Source: Paracoccus sp. (in: a-proteobacteria)
GTDB taxonomy: Bacteria; Pseudomonadota; Alphaproteobacteria; Rhodobacterales; Rhodobacteraceae
Direction: 5' to 3'
Assembly: GCF_030538695.1 (NCBI RefSeq)
Contig: NZ_JAUNTN010000019.1
Coordinates: 1 to 64,000 of the forward strand
DNA: 64,000 bases
Shown: positions 42,906 to 52,744 of the stretch, one piece after another
Numbering within the stretch: the stretch's first letter is position 1
Layout of the letters: the number at the start of each line of letters is the position of its first letter
Program-made: the position numbers and the translations under genes
Notes under the pieces: generated by a model
Told to the model about the DNA's origin: nothing
What the model saw: only the letters and a program-made list of their open reading frames with translations
Databases searched by the model: none

Positions 42906-44973
42906 CGTCATCGAAAGCCGCAGCTTCGGGCGACAGCGGGTCGCCATCGCGGGGCGGCTTGCGTGAGGTTTTCAGGGTTTCCGGCAGGGTTTGACGGGCG
43001 CGGGGTGGCGGTGGAATAATACCGTCGCCGGTCAGGTCCAGCGTCAGCCGGATTGGCACCGGCTGGCCCTTGATGCGGGCGCGATAGGGGCCAAGCGCCT
43101 CGGCCACGCGCATCACATAGTTGCGGGTTTCGTCAAAGGGGATCAGCTCGACCCAATCCACCGGGTCGGCATCGCGGCGGATGTCGCCCAAATCGCCAAG
43201 CCAGCGGTTTGAGCGCCCCGGCCCGGCGTTATACCCCACCGCCACCAGCGCGACCGAGGGGCCAAAGCGGTTGCGCAGCCCTTGCAGATAGCTGGCCCCA
43301 AGCACAGCATTATAGCCGGGGTCAGAGCCAAGCCGGGCGGCGTCATATTCCATCCCCAACTGGCCAGCGACCTGCTGCGCGGTGGCGGGCATCAGTTGCA
43401 TCAGCCCCTGTGCGCCGACATGGCTGCCCGCCCTTGGGTTGAACTCGGATTCCTGGCGCGAGATTGCCATGACCAGTTCTGGCGGCACACCAAGGTCCAC
43501 CTGCTCCAGCCCGGTCAGGGGGATATAGGCGGCGGGGTGGATCGCGCCCTTCATCGCCGCCGCCTTTGCCAGCCGCAGCGCGTGATGGGTCTGGTGCAGT
43601 TCCAGCATCAGCCGGGACATGCGGGCGGTGTCCTCGGGCGTGGCGGTTTCCGCGATATGGGAAAAGAACCGCTGCGCCTCGTCGGGTTGACCGGCGGCAG
43701 CCAGCCAGACGGCGGCCTGCCAGCGCGGATCGGATCGCAGGGCGCTGCCGCGCCAGTCGGGCAGGCTGGGGGCATTGGTGTCAGGGATCAGCGCCGGGTC
43801 CATCGGCAGGCCAAGCCGTTCGGCGGCAAGCTGGCCGTAATAGGCGGATTGATGTGCGGCGGCGGCGGTAAAGGCGGCGGTGGCCTGCTCGGCGCGGCCT
43901 GCGGCCTCATGTGCGCGGGCCTGCCAATACAGGGCGCGGCTGGTGCTGATCGGGCTGGCGACCACGGTTTCCAGATGGCGGAAATGGTCCAGCGCCCGGT
44001 CGGGCTGGCCGCCCCGCAGCGCGGCGTAACCGGCCAACCATTCCAGATCGGAATAGCGGCGATGATCGGGCGGCAGATAGTGGTTCGCGGCCAGCCGCTC
44101 GGCCAGTGTCCAGTCACCGGCCCGCAGCGCCGCGCGGGCGTAATCGGCGCGTTGGCTGGCCCAAGCCTCGGGGCGGCCCAAAGCCTCGGCCGAGGTCGAG
44201 CGTTCCAGCATCAGATCCCGCGCCGGATCATGCAGTCGCGCCGCCACGCGCCAGCGGAAGCGGTCCACCGCCAGCCCGGCGTCATTGCGCTGTGCGGGCG
44301 GCAGGGCGCGGATCAGATCATCCACGCCCTCGCGCCGGGCCTGCAAGGCGACGCGGGCGGCAATCAGCGGGCGGTCGGCCTGTGGAACCATGGACTGCAT
44401 CCGCTCGGCGGCCTGCCAGTCGCCCTGATCCAGCAGGAACAGCGCACGCGGCAAATGGTCGGGGATCAGTTGCGGGCCGTAATCGGCCAGAAAGGCCAGC
44501 TCATCCGCTGCGCTCAGCGGGGTTTCGCGCCAAAACCGGCTGATTTCAGGACCAGCGGCAGGCGGGTTCGACCCTTGCAGCGCCGCCAGATAGGCGCGTT
44601 CCGCCACCAGCGAGGCGGGCTTGCGGGTGCTGAACCAGCGCAGGATCGCCTCGGGCGGCAGGCCGTCGCGCAGGGTCTCATCCCCCCGGCGGCGCAGCAG
44701 GTCCAGACCGGGCCAGTCAGGATGTGCGGTCAGAAAGGCTTCGTATTCGGTAAAGCTGCCCTGACCAGCCCGCAGCCTGCGCCAGTCCAGCAACGCCTGT
44801 GCCAGCGGGCCGCTCTGACCTGCCGCAAGCGCCGCCCCGGCCCAGTCGCTTTGATCCGCCGCCGCCCATGCCTGACGCAAGGCGTCCGCATTTTCAGACC
44901 AAGCGGGCAGGGGCGCGGCCAACAGCAGCGCCAGCCCCAAAGCGTGCAGCCTGTGCCGGAACGGATACATCAT
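42877..44973 (-). CDS. Soluble lytic murein transglycosylase (Slt70-like)
   Basis: A 698-residue periplasmic enzyme. Signal peptide MYPFRHRLHALGLALLLAAP, cleaved near AWSENA. Residues ~25-480 form a superhelical U-domain (alanine-rich repeats such as WASQRADYARAALRAGDWTL). The C-terminal SLT domain has the catalytic Glu in MAISRQESEFNPRAGSHVGA, then QGLMQLMPATAQQVA and VALVAVGYNAGPGRSNRWL. It makes 1,6-anhydromuropeptides. The C-terminal ~50 residues are proline-rich. It overlaps the convergent EamA gene by 29 bp. Confidence 0.94.
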   Translation of the reverse strand: MMYPFRHRLHALGLALLLAAPLPAWSENADALRQAWAAADQSDWAGAALAAGQSGPLAQALLDWRRLRAGQGSFTEYEAFLTAHPDWPGLDLLRRRGDETLRDGLPPEAILRWFSTRKPASLVAERAYLAALQGSNPPAAGPEISRFWRETPLSAADELAFLADYGPQLIPDHLPRALFLLDQGDWQAAERMQSMVPQADRPLIAARVALQARREGVDDLIRALPPAQRNDAGLAVDRFRWRVAARLHDPARDLMLERSTSAEALGRPEAWASQRADYARAALRAGDWTLAERLAANHYLPPDHRRYSDLEWLAGYAALRGGQPDRALDHFRHLETVVASPISTSRALYWQARAHEAAGRAEQATAAFTAAAAHQSAYYGQLAAERLGLPMDPALIPDTNAPSLPDWRGSALRSDPRWQAAVWLAAAGQPDEAQRFFSHIAETATPEDTARMSRLMLELHQTHHALRLAKAAAMKGAIHPAAYIPLTGLEQVDLGVPPELVMAISRQESEFNPRAGSHVGAQGLMQLMPATAQQVAGQLGMEYDAARLGSDPGYNAVLGASYLQGLRNRFGPSVALVAVGYNAGPGRSNRWLGDLGDIRRDADPVDWVELIPFDETRNYVMRVAEALGPYRARIKGQPVPIRLTLDLTGDGIIPPPPRARQTLPETLKTSRKPPRDGDPLSPEAAAFDDANPAPSPAP

Positions 44974-45072
44974 GCCGCCTTTGTGGCGGGGCTTCGCGCG
45001 GGGTGCAACTCACATCCTTGGCAAATGCGCAGGCAGCGGCTAGAGATTCAGCAAACGTAACAGGAGCGTGTC

Positions 45073-45948
45073 ATGTTCAAAGGGTCCATTCCCGCCTTGG
45101 TCACGCCGTTCACCACGGACGGCGAACTCGATCTGGACACGCTGAAAAAGCTGGTCGAGTGGCATATCGAACAGGGCAGCCACGGCATTGTCCCGGTCGG
45201 CACCACCGGCGAAAGCCCGACCCTGACCCATGACGAACACCGGCTGGTGGTGGAAACCGTGGTGAATGTGGTGGCCGGGCGCATCCCGGTGATCGCGGGC
45301 GCCGGGTCGAACAGCACCCGCGAGGGCGTTGGCCTGATCCGGCACGCGCAGGATGTTGGGGCCGATGCGGCGCTGGTCGTCACGCCCTATTACAACAAGC
45401 CCACGCAGGCGGGGATGATTGCGCATTACACCGCATTGCATGATGCCAGCGACCTGCCGATCGTCATTTACAATATTCCGGGCCGCTCGGTCGTGGATAT
45501 GTCGCCGGAAACCATGGGTGAGCTGGCGCGGTTGCCGCGCATCGTCGGGGTCAAGGACGCTACCGGCAAGCTGGAGCGCGTGCCGCTGCAACGCATGACC
45601 TGCGGCAAGGACTTCATCCAGCTTTCGGGCGAGGACGCAACCGCGCTTGGTTTCAACGTGCATGGCGGCGTCGGCTGCATCAGCGTGACCGCCAATGTCG
45701 CGCCCGCGCTGTGTGCGCAGTTCCAGAACGCCACCTTGTCGGGCGATTGGGACAAGGCGCTGGAATTGCAGGACCGGCTGATGCCCCTGCATGTGGCGAT
45801 TTTCCTGGAACCCGGTGTGGCAGGGGCGAAATACGCCATGTCGCGGTTGGGTCTGTGCGAAAACCGTGTGCGGCTGCCGTTGCTGCCTGCCACGCCTGCG
45901 ACCTGTGCGCAGATCGACGCGGCGTTGGAACATGCCGGGCTGCTATAA
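45073..45948 (+). CDS. dapA: 4-hydroxy-tetrahydrodipicolinate synthase
   Basis: A 291-residue TIM-barrel lyase condensing pyruvate with aspartate semialdehyde in lysine/diaminopimelate synthesis. Seen: [31 protein letters not shown] (TTGE), [12 protein letters not shown] (catalytic Tyr), [11 protein letters not shown] and [14 protein letters not shown] (Schiff-base Lys in GVKDAT). Length is typical. It is divergent from slt and convergent with the arginase gene. Confidence 0.97.
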   Translation: MFKGSIPALVTPFTTDGELDLDTLKKLVEWHIEQGSHGIVPVGTTGESPTLTHDEHRLVVETVVNVVAGRIPVIAGAGSNSTREGVGLIRHAQDVGADAALVVTPYYNKPTQAGMIAHYTALHDASDLPIVIYNIPGRSVVDMSPETMGELARLPRIVGVKDATGKLERVPLQRMTCGKDFIQLSGEDATALGFNVHGGVGCISVTANVAPALCAQFQNATLSGDWDKALELQDRLMPLHVAIFLEPGVAGAKYAMSRLGLCENRVRLPLLPATPATCAQIDAALEHAGLL

Positions 45949-45969
45949 GGCTCGGCACGTTCGGCTTGG

Positions 45970-46890
45970 TTAATAAGACCGCGTGGGCCGGTCAAAGACC
46001 TTGCGCCCGAACAGGCTGCCGACCAGATCGACCATCAGCTTGGCGGTGCGGCCGCGTTCGTCCAGAAACGGGTTCAGCTCGACCAGATCCAGGCTGGTCA
46101 TCAGCCCCGATTCATGCAGCATTTCGCAGACCAGATGCGCCTCGCGGAAGGTGGTGCCGCCGGGAACGGTGGTGCCGACGGCGGGTGCGATGGATGGGTC
46201 CAGGAAATCCACGTCCAACGATACATGCAGCATCCCGCCCGCTGCGCGCACCCGATCCAGAAACCGGCGCAAGGGCGCAACGATGCCCTGTTCGTCCAGC
46301 ACGCGCATGTCGTTGACCTCGATTTCCGTGTCGTTCAGCGCGGCATGTTCGGCAGGGTCAACGCTGCGGATGCCGAACATGCAGATGTTCCCGCCCGGCA
46401 CCGGCGCGGGGAAGGGCGGAAAGGCGTCGAACCCCTCACGCCCCGCGATATAGGCCATCGGGGTGCCGTGCAGATTGCCCGAAGTCGTCGTCTGAACCGT
46501 GTGGAAATCGGTATGCGCATCCAGCCAGATCACGAACAGCGGCCGCCCCTGTGCCTGCGCATATTCCGCCACACCCGCGACCGAGCCGAGCGACAGCGAA
46601 TGGTCCCCGCCCATGAAAATCGGCAACCCACCATCCTGCATCGCCGCCAGCCCCGCCGCCCGCAGCGCCTTGGTCCAGCCGAGCGTTTCAGGCAGGTGAT
46701 GCACCGCCGGATTGTCGGCTTCCGCCAGAATCGGGATCATGCTGACATTGCCGCGATCCTCGACACCATGGCCCAGTTCGGCCAGCACCTCGGCCAGCCG
46801 CGCCACGCGATAGGCCGCCGGTCCCATCAGGCAACCGGGGCGGCGCTGGCCTTCGTCAACCGGCGCACCGATCAGGATGCAGTTGCTCAT
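45970..46890 (-). CDS. rocF: Arginase
   Basis: A 306-residue binuclear-manganese enzyme hydrolysing arginine to ornithine and urea. Metal motifs are complete: FMGGDHSLSLGS, IWLDAHTDFHTVQTTTSGNL and HVSLDVDFLDPSIAPAVGTT, with the guanidino-site Glu in LDLVELNPFLDE. The serine and histidine of TTSGNLHGTP favour arginase over agmatinase. It follows metG and a TauE-like gene on the same strand (51-bp gap). With argD and argF 5 kb away, arginine synthesis and breakdown are encoded close together. Confidence 0.95.
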   Translation of the reverse strand: MSNCILIGAPVDEGQRRPGCLMGPAAYRVARLAEVLAELGHGVEDRGNVSMIPILAEADNPAVHHLPETLGWTKALRAAGLAAMQDGGLPIFMGGDHSLSLGSVAGVAEYAQAQGRPLFVIWLDAHTDFHTVQTTTSGNLHGTPMAYIAGREGFDAFPPFPAPVPGGNICMFGIRSVDPAEHAALNDTEIEVNDMRVLDEQGIVAPLRRFLDRVRAAGGMLHVSLDVDFLDPSIAPAVGTTVPGGTTFREAHLVCEMLHESGLMTSLDLVELNPFLDERGRTAKLMVDLVGSLFGRKVFDRPTRSY

Positions 46891-46941
46891 GGGGTTCCCT
46901 TTCTGGTTTGGCGGATAACGCGCGGCGGCGGGTTTGGTTCG

Positions 46942-47733
46942 TCAGATCATCCGGGCAATTGCGGTGGCGATCAGCGCCACGCCGTTCAGAAACAGCAGCG
47001 CCAGTGCTGCCCGGCGCAGGGTCAGCGGGGCCAGCGGCGGCGGAAAACGCTGTGCCAGCCATGTGCCAAGCACCACCGCCGGAATTGCGCCTGCTGCGGC
47101 AATCAGGGTCGGAACGGCAATGCCGGTCGTCGCCCCTGCCAGCACCAGCCGCCATGCCTGTGTGACGAAAAAGAACGCCACCAGCGTGACCCGCACCGTA
47201 TGTTGCGCGATCGGCTGGCGGTAAAGCTGCCAGATCACCGGCGGCCCGGCGGTGGCAAACATCCCGCCCATGATACCGCCCGCACCACCGCTCAGCAAAA
47301 AGCCCAGCGGGCCGGACCGCGCAGCCAAGGGTTCCGGCCTGCGCACCAGTTGCAGCGCCGCTCCGGCGATCAGCAGCCCAAGCAACAGCCGCAGCATATC
47401 CAGTGATTCGCCCGACAGGTATTCCATGACGGCATAACCCAGTACGCTGCCCGGAATCGCCGCAGTCAGCAGCAATCGCAGCGCCGGGCGGTCCGTATGC
47501 CGCCAATCACGCGACAGGATCATCACCGCGTTAAAGATCACCAGTATGGACGTAACCTGCGCGGCCAGCGCCACCGGCATCAGCCCGAACAGCGTGACTG
47601 CCCCCATCAGGAACAGCCCCAGCGCGAACCCTGCCAATACCTGCACCCAAGCGCCAAAGGCGACCACGGCCCAGACGGCCAGAAGGGTGGGCAGATCGGT
47701 CAATCCCGCGTGCCGCTGAACCGCTGCGCCCAT
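46942..47733 (-). CDS. TauE/SafE family membrane protein
   Basis: A 263-residue membrane protein with about eight helices and the TauE/SafE two-repeat layout: [20 protein letters not shown] and later [20 protein letters not shown] then PPVIWQLY. The family exports sulfite, sulfonates or other organic acids; the substrate here is unknown. The ATG at 47733 lies inside the metG 3' end. A TTG at 47703 overlapping the metG stop (TTGA) is a plausible alternative start, removing 10 residues. It is probably co-transcribed with metG and arginase. Confidence 0.87.
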   Translation of the reverse strand: MGAAVQRHAGLTDLPTLLAVWAVVAFGAWVQVLAGFALGLFLMGAVTLFGLMPVALAAQVTSILVIFNAVMILSRDWRHTDRPALRLLLTAAIPGSVLGYAVMEYLSGESLDMLRLLLGLLIAGAALQLVRRPEPLAARSGPLGFLLSGGAGGIMGGMFATAGPPVIWQLYRQPIAQHTVRVTLVAFFFVTQAWRLVLAGATTGIAVPTLIAAAGAIPAVVLGTWLAQRFPPPLAPLTLRRAALALLFLNGVALIATAIARMI

Positions 47734-49406
47734 TCCTCGCGCTGCTCATCGGTGATCTTGATGAACAGGTTATCCGGCACGGTGAAGGCGTGGTCCGCCG
47801 GCAGGGCCGTCAGGGCGCTGGCGATATCGGCGGGCCAGTCGGCGGGGGCGTTCATCGCCTGTCGCATCACCTCCGCCGCAAAGGGGATGAAGGGTTGCGA
47901 CAGCGTGGCGTAAAGCGCGATCAGGTTCAGCCCGGTGCGCACCTGCATGGCGGCCTGTTCCGGGTCGTCCTTGAACGTCGCCCAAGGGGCCGCGCTTTGC
48001 AGATATTCGTTCCCCAGCACCCAGATGGCGCGCAATTCACCGGCGGCCTTGCGGACCTCCATCGTGTCCATGAAGCCTTCATAAGCCGTCAGTCGGGTTT
48101 GCAAAGCCTGCGCCAGCGCCGATTCAGCCTCGCCCGGCTGGCCGCCTGCGGGCACGGTTTCGCCAAACTTGCTGCGGCAGAACTTGGTGATGCGGCTGAC
48201 GAAATTGCCCAGCACATCGGCAAGATCCTTGTTTACGGAAGCTTGGAAATTGTCCCATGTGAACTCGCTGTCGCCCGATTCCGGGGCGTGGGACAGCAGC
48301 CACCAGCGCCAGTAATCGGCGGGCAGGATCGACAGCGCCTGATCCATGAACACCCCGCGCCCCTGCGAGGTCGAGAACTGGCCGCCGTCATAATTCAGGT
48401 AATTGAACGACTTGATGTAATCGACCAGCTTCCACGGCTCGCCCGAGCCGATGATGGTCGCCGGAAAGGACAGCGTGTGGAAAGGCACGTTATCCTTGCC
48501 CATGAACTGCGTATAGGTCACGTCACCCGCGCCCTTGTCGGTGCGCCACCAGCGTTCCCAGTCGCCGCCGGTCTTGTCGGCCCATTCGGCGGTCGCGGCG
48601 ATATATTCGATGGGGGCGTCGAACCAGACATAGAAAACCTTGCCCTCCATCCCCGGCCAGGGCTGGTCGCCCTTTTTGACCGGGATGCCCCAGTGCAGGT
48701 CACGGGTGATGCCGCGATCCTGCAAGCCGTCGCCGTCGTTCAGCCATTTTTTCGCAATCGAGGTCGTCAGCACCGGCCAGTCGGTCTTGCTGTCGATCCA
48801 TGCCGCGATCTGGTCCTTCAGGGCGGACTGGCGCAGGTAAAGGTGGGTTGTCTCGCGCACCTCAAGGTCGGTCGAGCCGCTGATCGCGCTGCGCGGGTTA
48901 ATCAGGTCGGTGGGGTCAAGCTGCTTGGTGCAATTCTCGCACTGGTCGCCGCGGGCCTTGTCATAGCCGCAATTCGGGCAGGTGCCTTCGATATAGCGGT
49001 CGGGCAGGAACCGCTGGTCGGCATTGGAATAGACCTGCCGCTCGCTGACCTCGCGGATCAGCCCGGCATCGGCCAGTCGGCCGGCGAAATGCTGGGTCAG
49101 GATGTGGTTCCGCTCGCTGGATGAACGCCCGAAATGGTCGAAGGACAGCCCGAAGCCCTGCGCGATTTCGGTCTGAACGGCGTGCATCCGGGCGCAATAG
49201 ACCTCGACCGGCTCACCCGCCTTTTTCGCGGCCAGTTCCGCCGGGGTTCCGTGTTCGTCGGTGGCGCAGATGAACATGACCTCATGGCCGCGCGCGCGCT
49301 GATAGCGGGCGTAAAGATCGGCGGGCAACTGGCTGCCGACAAGGTTCCCAAGGTGCTTGATCCCGTTGATATAGGGAATGGCAGAGGTAATCAGGTGGCG
49401 AGCCAT
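47700..49406 (-). CDS. metG: Methionyl-tRNA synthetase
   Basis: A 568-residue class I synthetase. The HIGH motif appears as HLGN (18-21) in [20 protein letters not shown]. The zinc knuckle is [17 protein letters not shown]. The KMSKS position reads [10 protein letters not shown], a known variant in this bacterial MetRS subgroup. WFDAPIEYI and the anticodon-binding helix bundle with [10 protein letters not shown] follow. There is no C-terminal tRNA-binding (Trbp111-like) extension. Essential. It heads a minus-strand unit with the TauE-like and arginase genes. Confidence 0.97.
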   Translation of the reverse strand: MARHLITSAIPYINGIKHLGNLVGSQLPADLYARYQRARGHEVMFICATDEHGTPAELAAKKAGEPVEVYCARMHAVQTEIAQGFGLSFDHFGRSSSERNHILTQHFAGRLADAGLIREVSERQVYSNADQRFLPDRYIEGTCPNCGYDKARGDQCENCTKQLDPTDLINPRSAISGSTDLEVRETTHLYLRQSALKDQIAAWIDSKTDWPVLTTSIAKKWLNDGDGLQDRGITRDLHWGIPVKKGDQPWPGMEGKVFYVWFDAPIEYIAATAEWADKTGGDWERWWRTDKGAGDVTYTQFMGKDNVPFHTLSFPATIIGSGEPWKLVDYIKSFNYLNYDGGQFSTSQGRGVFMDQALSILPADYWRWWLLSHAPESGDSEFTWDNFQASVNKDLADVLGNFVSRITKFCRSKFGETVPAGGQPGEAESALAQALQTRLTAYEGFMDTMEVRKAAGELRAIWVLGNEYLQSAAPWATFKDDPEQAAMQVRTGLNLIALYATLSQPFIPFAAEVMRQAMNAPADWPADIASALTALPADHAFTVPDNLFIKITDEQREEWAQRFSGTRD

Positions 49407-49560
49407 TGGTTTCCTTTCGCCGCATCATCGGTTCGGCACGGTTTTGTCGCCGTTCCGGCGCTGTATTGGGTGCCGTCCGGGCATGGTCTTGATTATGTCG
49501 TGACCCTGATATTGGGCCGGTCAGAGGCGGAACCGTTGGCACGGCCCCGCCTTGCGATGG

Positions 49561-50184
49561 TCAACGCCGCCGGTCGCGCCGCGCGCTGGCGGGTTGGAAG
49601 GCCACCGCGACATGGGTTTCGCAATAGGGCTTGCCCGGCGCCGAAGGCAGCCCGCAGAACCAGAACTTATCCGTTGCAGGGTCGCCAATCGGCCATTTGC
49701 AGGTGCGCTCGGTCAGTTCCATCAGCGACAGTTTACGGGCTTTTTTCTCGACCTCGCGGGCGGTGGCCAGCGTTTCCTCGGGGATTTCATTGGCCGAGGG
49801 CTGCGGTGGCAGCGGCTGACCCGCCGGAATGATGTTGCGGCGTGGGTTGAAGGCCGGGACCGGAGGGGTCGGCTCGGGTTCGGCTTGTTCGACCTCGGGT
49901 TCCGGGGCAGGGGTCGGTTCCGGCGCAGGCTGCGGCGCAGCTTTCGCCTTGGTCTTCGGCTTTTCGGCCTTGGCGGGTGCAGGTGCGGGTTCCGACACCG
50001 GAGCAGGAGCTGGTTCGGGCTTGGTTTCCGCTTCGTCATTGCGATTGGACAGGCCAAGGCGATGCACCTTGCCGATTACCGCGTTGCGGGTGACGCCGCC
50101 AAGCTCTTTGGCGATCTGGCTGGCGGACTGGCCCTCGGACCACATCCGCTTGAGCGTTTCCACACGTTCATCCGTCCAGGACAT
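49561..50184 (-). CDS. gcrA: GcrA cell cycle regulator
   Basis: A 207-residue alphaproteobacterial transcription factor that recognises methylated GANTC sites together with sigma70. The DNA-binding N-terminus is MSWTDERVETLKRMWSEGQS then ASQIAKELGGVTRNAVIGKV and HRLGLSNR, the GcrA signature. The C-terminus carries the sigma-interacting part with CKWPIGDPATDKFWFCGLPS and GKPYCETH. The middle (residues ~50-120) is a Pro/Ala/Glu/Lys low-complexity linker, longer than in Caulobacter. Monocistronic. Confidence 0.96.
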   Translation of the reverse strand: MSWTDERVETLKRMWSEGQSASQIAKELGGVTRNAVIGKVHRLGLSNRNDEAETKPEPAPAPVSEPAPAPAKAEKPKTKAKAAPQPAPEPTPAPEPEVEQAEPEPTPPVPAFNPRRNIIPAGQPLPPQPSANEIPEETLATAREVEKKARKLSLMELTERTCKWPIGDPATDKFWFCGLPSAPGKPYCETHVAVAFQPASARRDRRR

Positions 50185-50292
50185 GGCTGCCTTTCCGCAG
50201 GGTCATCCCCGCATCTTGAAACTGTCGCGCGATCCGGCCACAACCGGGATGCCGAGAAATACCCCCACCAGCGAAGCATTTCAAGGACTGCT

Positions 50293-51144
50293 ATGCCCGC
50301 AAGCCAACCTTCCCGCCTTGTTTCCGAGGCATCCGTATCCGAAATGCCCATATCGGAAATGGGCGTCCGCCGTTTTGGCCGCTTTAACTGGCTGGGGCTT
50401 GCCACGCTGGCCCGGCGAGAGATCATGCGGTTCATGTCGGTCTGGCAACAGACGATTTTTGCGCCGCTGATGACTGCGGGGCTGTTCGTGATCGTATTTG
50501 CGCTGGCTTTGGGCAGTAACCGGGGCGAGGTCATGGGCCTGCCCTATCTGGCGTTTCTGGGGCCGGGCATCCTGATGATGACGGTGATTCAGAATGCTTT
50601 TGCCAATACGTCCAGCAGCATCATCAGCGCCAAAATGCAGGGCAATATCGTCGATACGCTGATGCCGCCACTGTCCCCGGCCGAGATTCTGGCGGGCTAT
50701 CTGATCGGCGCCATCGCCCGCGCCATGCTGGTGGCGGTTGTGATTGCAACAGGGATGGCGCTGGTTCTGGGGCAGGGGCTTGCACATCCGGTCTGGGCCG
50801 TGGTGTTTGTCCTGCTGGGGGCCACGATTATGGGGGCGCTGGGGATGCTGGCTGCGATCATCGCGCAGAAATACGATCAGATGGCGGCGATCAGCAATTT
50901 CATCGTTACGCCTTTGTCTTTTCTGTCTGGCACGTTTTATTCGGTCGAGGCGCTGCCCAAACCATTCGATATGCTGGCCCATATCAACCCGATTTTCTAT
51001 CTGATCGACGGCGCACGCTTTGGGTTTACCGGGGTCAGCGATGCCTCTCCCTGGGTTGGTCTGTTGGTGTGTGGGGCAACGATGGCAGCCATTCTGTCGC
51101 TGGTCTGGTCGTGGCTGCGGTCCGGTTTCAGAATGAAGCCGTGA
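50293..51144 (+). CDS. ABC-2 type transporter permease (YadH-like)
   Basis: A 283-residue six-helix exporter permease: N-terminal amphipathic LARREIMRFMSVWQQTIFAP, then FLGPGILMMTVIQNAFANTS, and the conserved loop FIVTPLSFLSGTFYSVEALP with NPIFYLIDGARFGFTG. This wording matches the YadH group. No ATPase gene adjoins; the YadG-like ATPase at 8184-9104 is the natural partner candidate. AAGGA at 5 bp spacing supports the start at 50293. Upstream open frame is antisense to gcrA and spurious. Confidence 0.9.
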   Translation: MPASQPSRLVSEASVSEMPISEMGVRRFGRFNWLGLATLARREIMRFMSVWQQTIFAPLMTAGLFVIVFALALGSNRGEVMGLPYLAFLGPGILMMTVIQNAFANTSSSIISAKMQGNIVDTLMPPLSPAEILAGYLIGAIARAMLVAVVIATGMALVLGQGLAHPVWAVVFVLLGATIMGALGMLAAIIAQKYDQMAAISNFIVTPLSFLSGTFYSVEALPKPFDMLAHINPIFYLIDGARFGFTGVSDASPWVGLLVCGATMAAILSLVWSWLRSGFRMKP

Positions 51145-51456
51145 CGAGGGCAGGCACAGCCGAATCAGATTGTGCAACACAAATACCAAGGCCGTGATGG
51201 CAAAATAATCCAAATGTTTGCACAATGTTCTCATGCGTTGACCCTGCCTGCTGCCTGCGATTCGTTCAATCCTTTTCTGCAATCGTGGTTACTGCTGCGT
51301 TAACCTGATTTTTCCCTTGCACCACAGGCCGTTCACGCGCATCTTCCCATTTATGAGCAAAACCCGTGCCTGCATTTTCCGACGCTGAGGCCGCCCTTTC
51401 GGGAACCGGCTTCCCACGCTTTTGCCATTTCGCACCCCAAAAATCAGAGGACTCCC
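51145..51456. other. 312-bp regulatory region upstream of argD
   Basis: No gene is supported. It is less GC-rich than its surroundings and contains the 9-bp inverted repeat described separately (51169-51226). GAGG lies about 7 bp before the argD start. No attenuator hairpin or leader peptide rich in arginine codons is evident. Confidence 0.6.
51169..51226. promoter_or_regulatory. Spaced operator-like inverted repeat upstream of argD (ATTGTGCAA...TTGCACAAT)
   Basis: Two perfect 9-bp complementary arms at 51169-51177 and 51218-51226, with centres 49 bp apart. Each arm is itself nearly palindromic (TTG-N2-CAA). The geometry suggests two dimer sites bound cooperatively with looping. It is 231 bp from argD, so it could control that promoter; the regulator is unknown. 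Confidence 0.45.
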
Positions 51457-52626
51457 ATGACTTCGCACGTCCTGCCGACCTATAATCGCGCCCCTATCGC
51501 CTTTGAACGCGGCGAAGGCGCTTGGGCTATTGCGACGGACGGCACCCGATATCTGGACTTGGGTGCCGGAATCGCGGTTAACGTGCTGGGGCACGCCAAT
51601 CCTGAGCTGACGGCGACGCTGACCGAGCAGGCGGGCAAAATCTGGCATGTGTCGAACCTCTATCGCATCCCCGAACAGGAAAAACTGGCTGATCTGCTGT
51701 GCGAAAACAGCTTTGCCGACACGGTATTCTTTACCAATTCGGGCACTGAAGCGGCTGAGCTTGCGATCAAAATGGCCCGCAAATACTGGTATGAGGCCGG
51801 CGACCCTGATCGGATCGAGATTCTGACGCTGGAGGGGGCTTTCCACGGTCGTTCCACCGGGGCGATTGCGGCCGCTGGTTCGGAAAAGATGGTTAAGGGG
51901 TTCGGCCCGCTGATGCCGGGGTTTCGTTCGGTGCCTTTTGCAGACCTCGAAACCCTTCCGAAACTGGTTAACGACCGCACCGCCGCTGTCTTGCTGGAAC
52001 CTGTGCAGGGGGAAGGCGGCATCCGGCCGATTCCTGATCACGTCCTGAAGGCTTTGCGCGCCGCTTGTGATGCGACCGGCACCCTGCTGATCTTTGACGA
52101 GGTGCAATGTGGTATGGGGCGGACCGGCAAGCTGTTTGCCTATGAATGGGCCGGGACCGCGCCGGATATTATGATGGTCGCCAAGGGCATTGGCGGCGGG
52201 TTCCCTCTTGGTGCGGTGCTGGCGACGGCAAAGGCGGCGTCGGGTATGGTCGCGGGGACGCATGGATCGACGTATGGCGGCAACCCTCTGGCCTGCGCAA
52301 TTGGTTGTAAAGTCATGGAAATCGTGGCTAATCCCGATTTTCTGGCAGAGGTCTCGCGCAAAGCCGCACTGTTCCGGCAGGGGTTGGAAGCCGTGGTCGC
52401 CAGCCACCCCGACATTTTCGAAACTGTCCGTGGCGAAGGGCTGATGCTGGGGCTGAAATGCCGCGTCGCACCGTCGGAAATGGTTAACGCAGCCTATGCC
52501 GAGCATTTGCTGACGGTTGCTGCCGCTGATAATGTTCTGCGCCTGCTGCCGCCGTTGAATATCCCTGATGCAGACATCACCGAGGCATTGGCGCGGCTTG
52601 ACCGCGCCGCAAACCGCCTTGGCTGA
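51457..52626 (+). CDS. argD: Acetylornithine aminotransferase
   Basis: A 389-residue class III PLP aminotransferase of arginine synthesis (it may also act on succinyl-diaminopimelate). Seen: DLGAGIAVNVLGHANPELTA, NSGTEAAELAIKMARKY, EGAFHGRSTGAIAAAG, LIFDEVQCGMGRTGKLFAYE and the PLP lysine in IMMVAKGIGGGFPLGAVLAT. It precedes argF by 118 bp, which contains a mosaic repeat element, so the two may be co-transcribed with processing between them. Confidence 0.96.
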   Translation: MTSHVLPTYNRAPIAFERGEGAWAIATDGTRYLDLGAGIAVNVLGHANPELTATLTEQAGKIWHVSNLYRIPEQEKLADLLCENSFADTVFFTNSGTEAAELAIKMARKYWYEAGDPDRIEILTLEGAFHGRSTGAIAAAGSEKMVKGFGPLMPGFRSVPFADLETLPKLVNDRTAAVLLEPVQGEGGIRPIPDHVLKALRAACDATGTLLIFDEVQCGMGRTGKLFAYEWAGTAPDIMMVAKGIGGGFPLGAVLATAKAASGMVAGTHGSTYGGNPLACAIGCKVMEIVANPDFLAEVSRKAALFRQGLEAVVASHPDIFETVRGEGLMLGLKCRVAPSEMVNAAYAEHLLTVAAADNVLRLLPPLNIPDADITEALARLDRAANRLG

Positions 52627-52691
52627 GATCTTTTGTCCTCAAATATCCTGGGGGTGAGGGTCGGAACGACCCGAGGGGGCAAAGCCCCCTT
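52627..52691. repeat. Intergenic GGATATTT mosaic element, copy 8 (GACAAAAGAT type, inverted)
   Basis: Starts on the base after the argD stop: GATCTTTTGTCCTCAAATAT, then CCTGGGGGTGAGGGTCGG and a GGGGGC-AAA-GCCCCC hairpin. It combines the GACAAAAGAT end with the hairpin end seen in copies 1, 2 and 7, showing modular structure. Confidence 0.8.
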
Positions 52692-52744
52692 GACCCCGCC
52701 GCCGCAGCCGGGCTTGCTGTCCGGATCAGCCGAAAGACCCATAA

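Noticed and set aside
43282..45060. 592-codon plus-strand frame antisense to slt
   Set aside because: Glycine/arginine/glutamine-rich with no domain; slt on the other strand has clear signal peptide and catalytic motifs.
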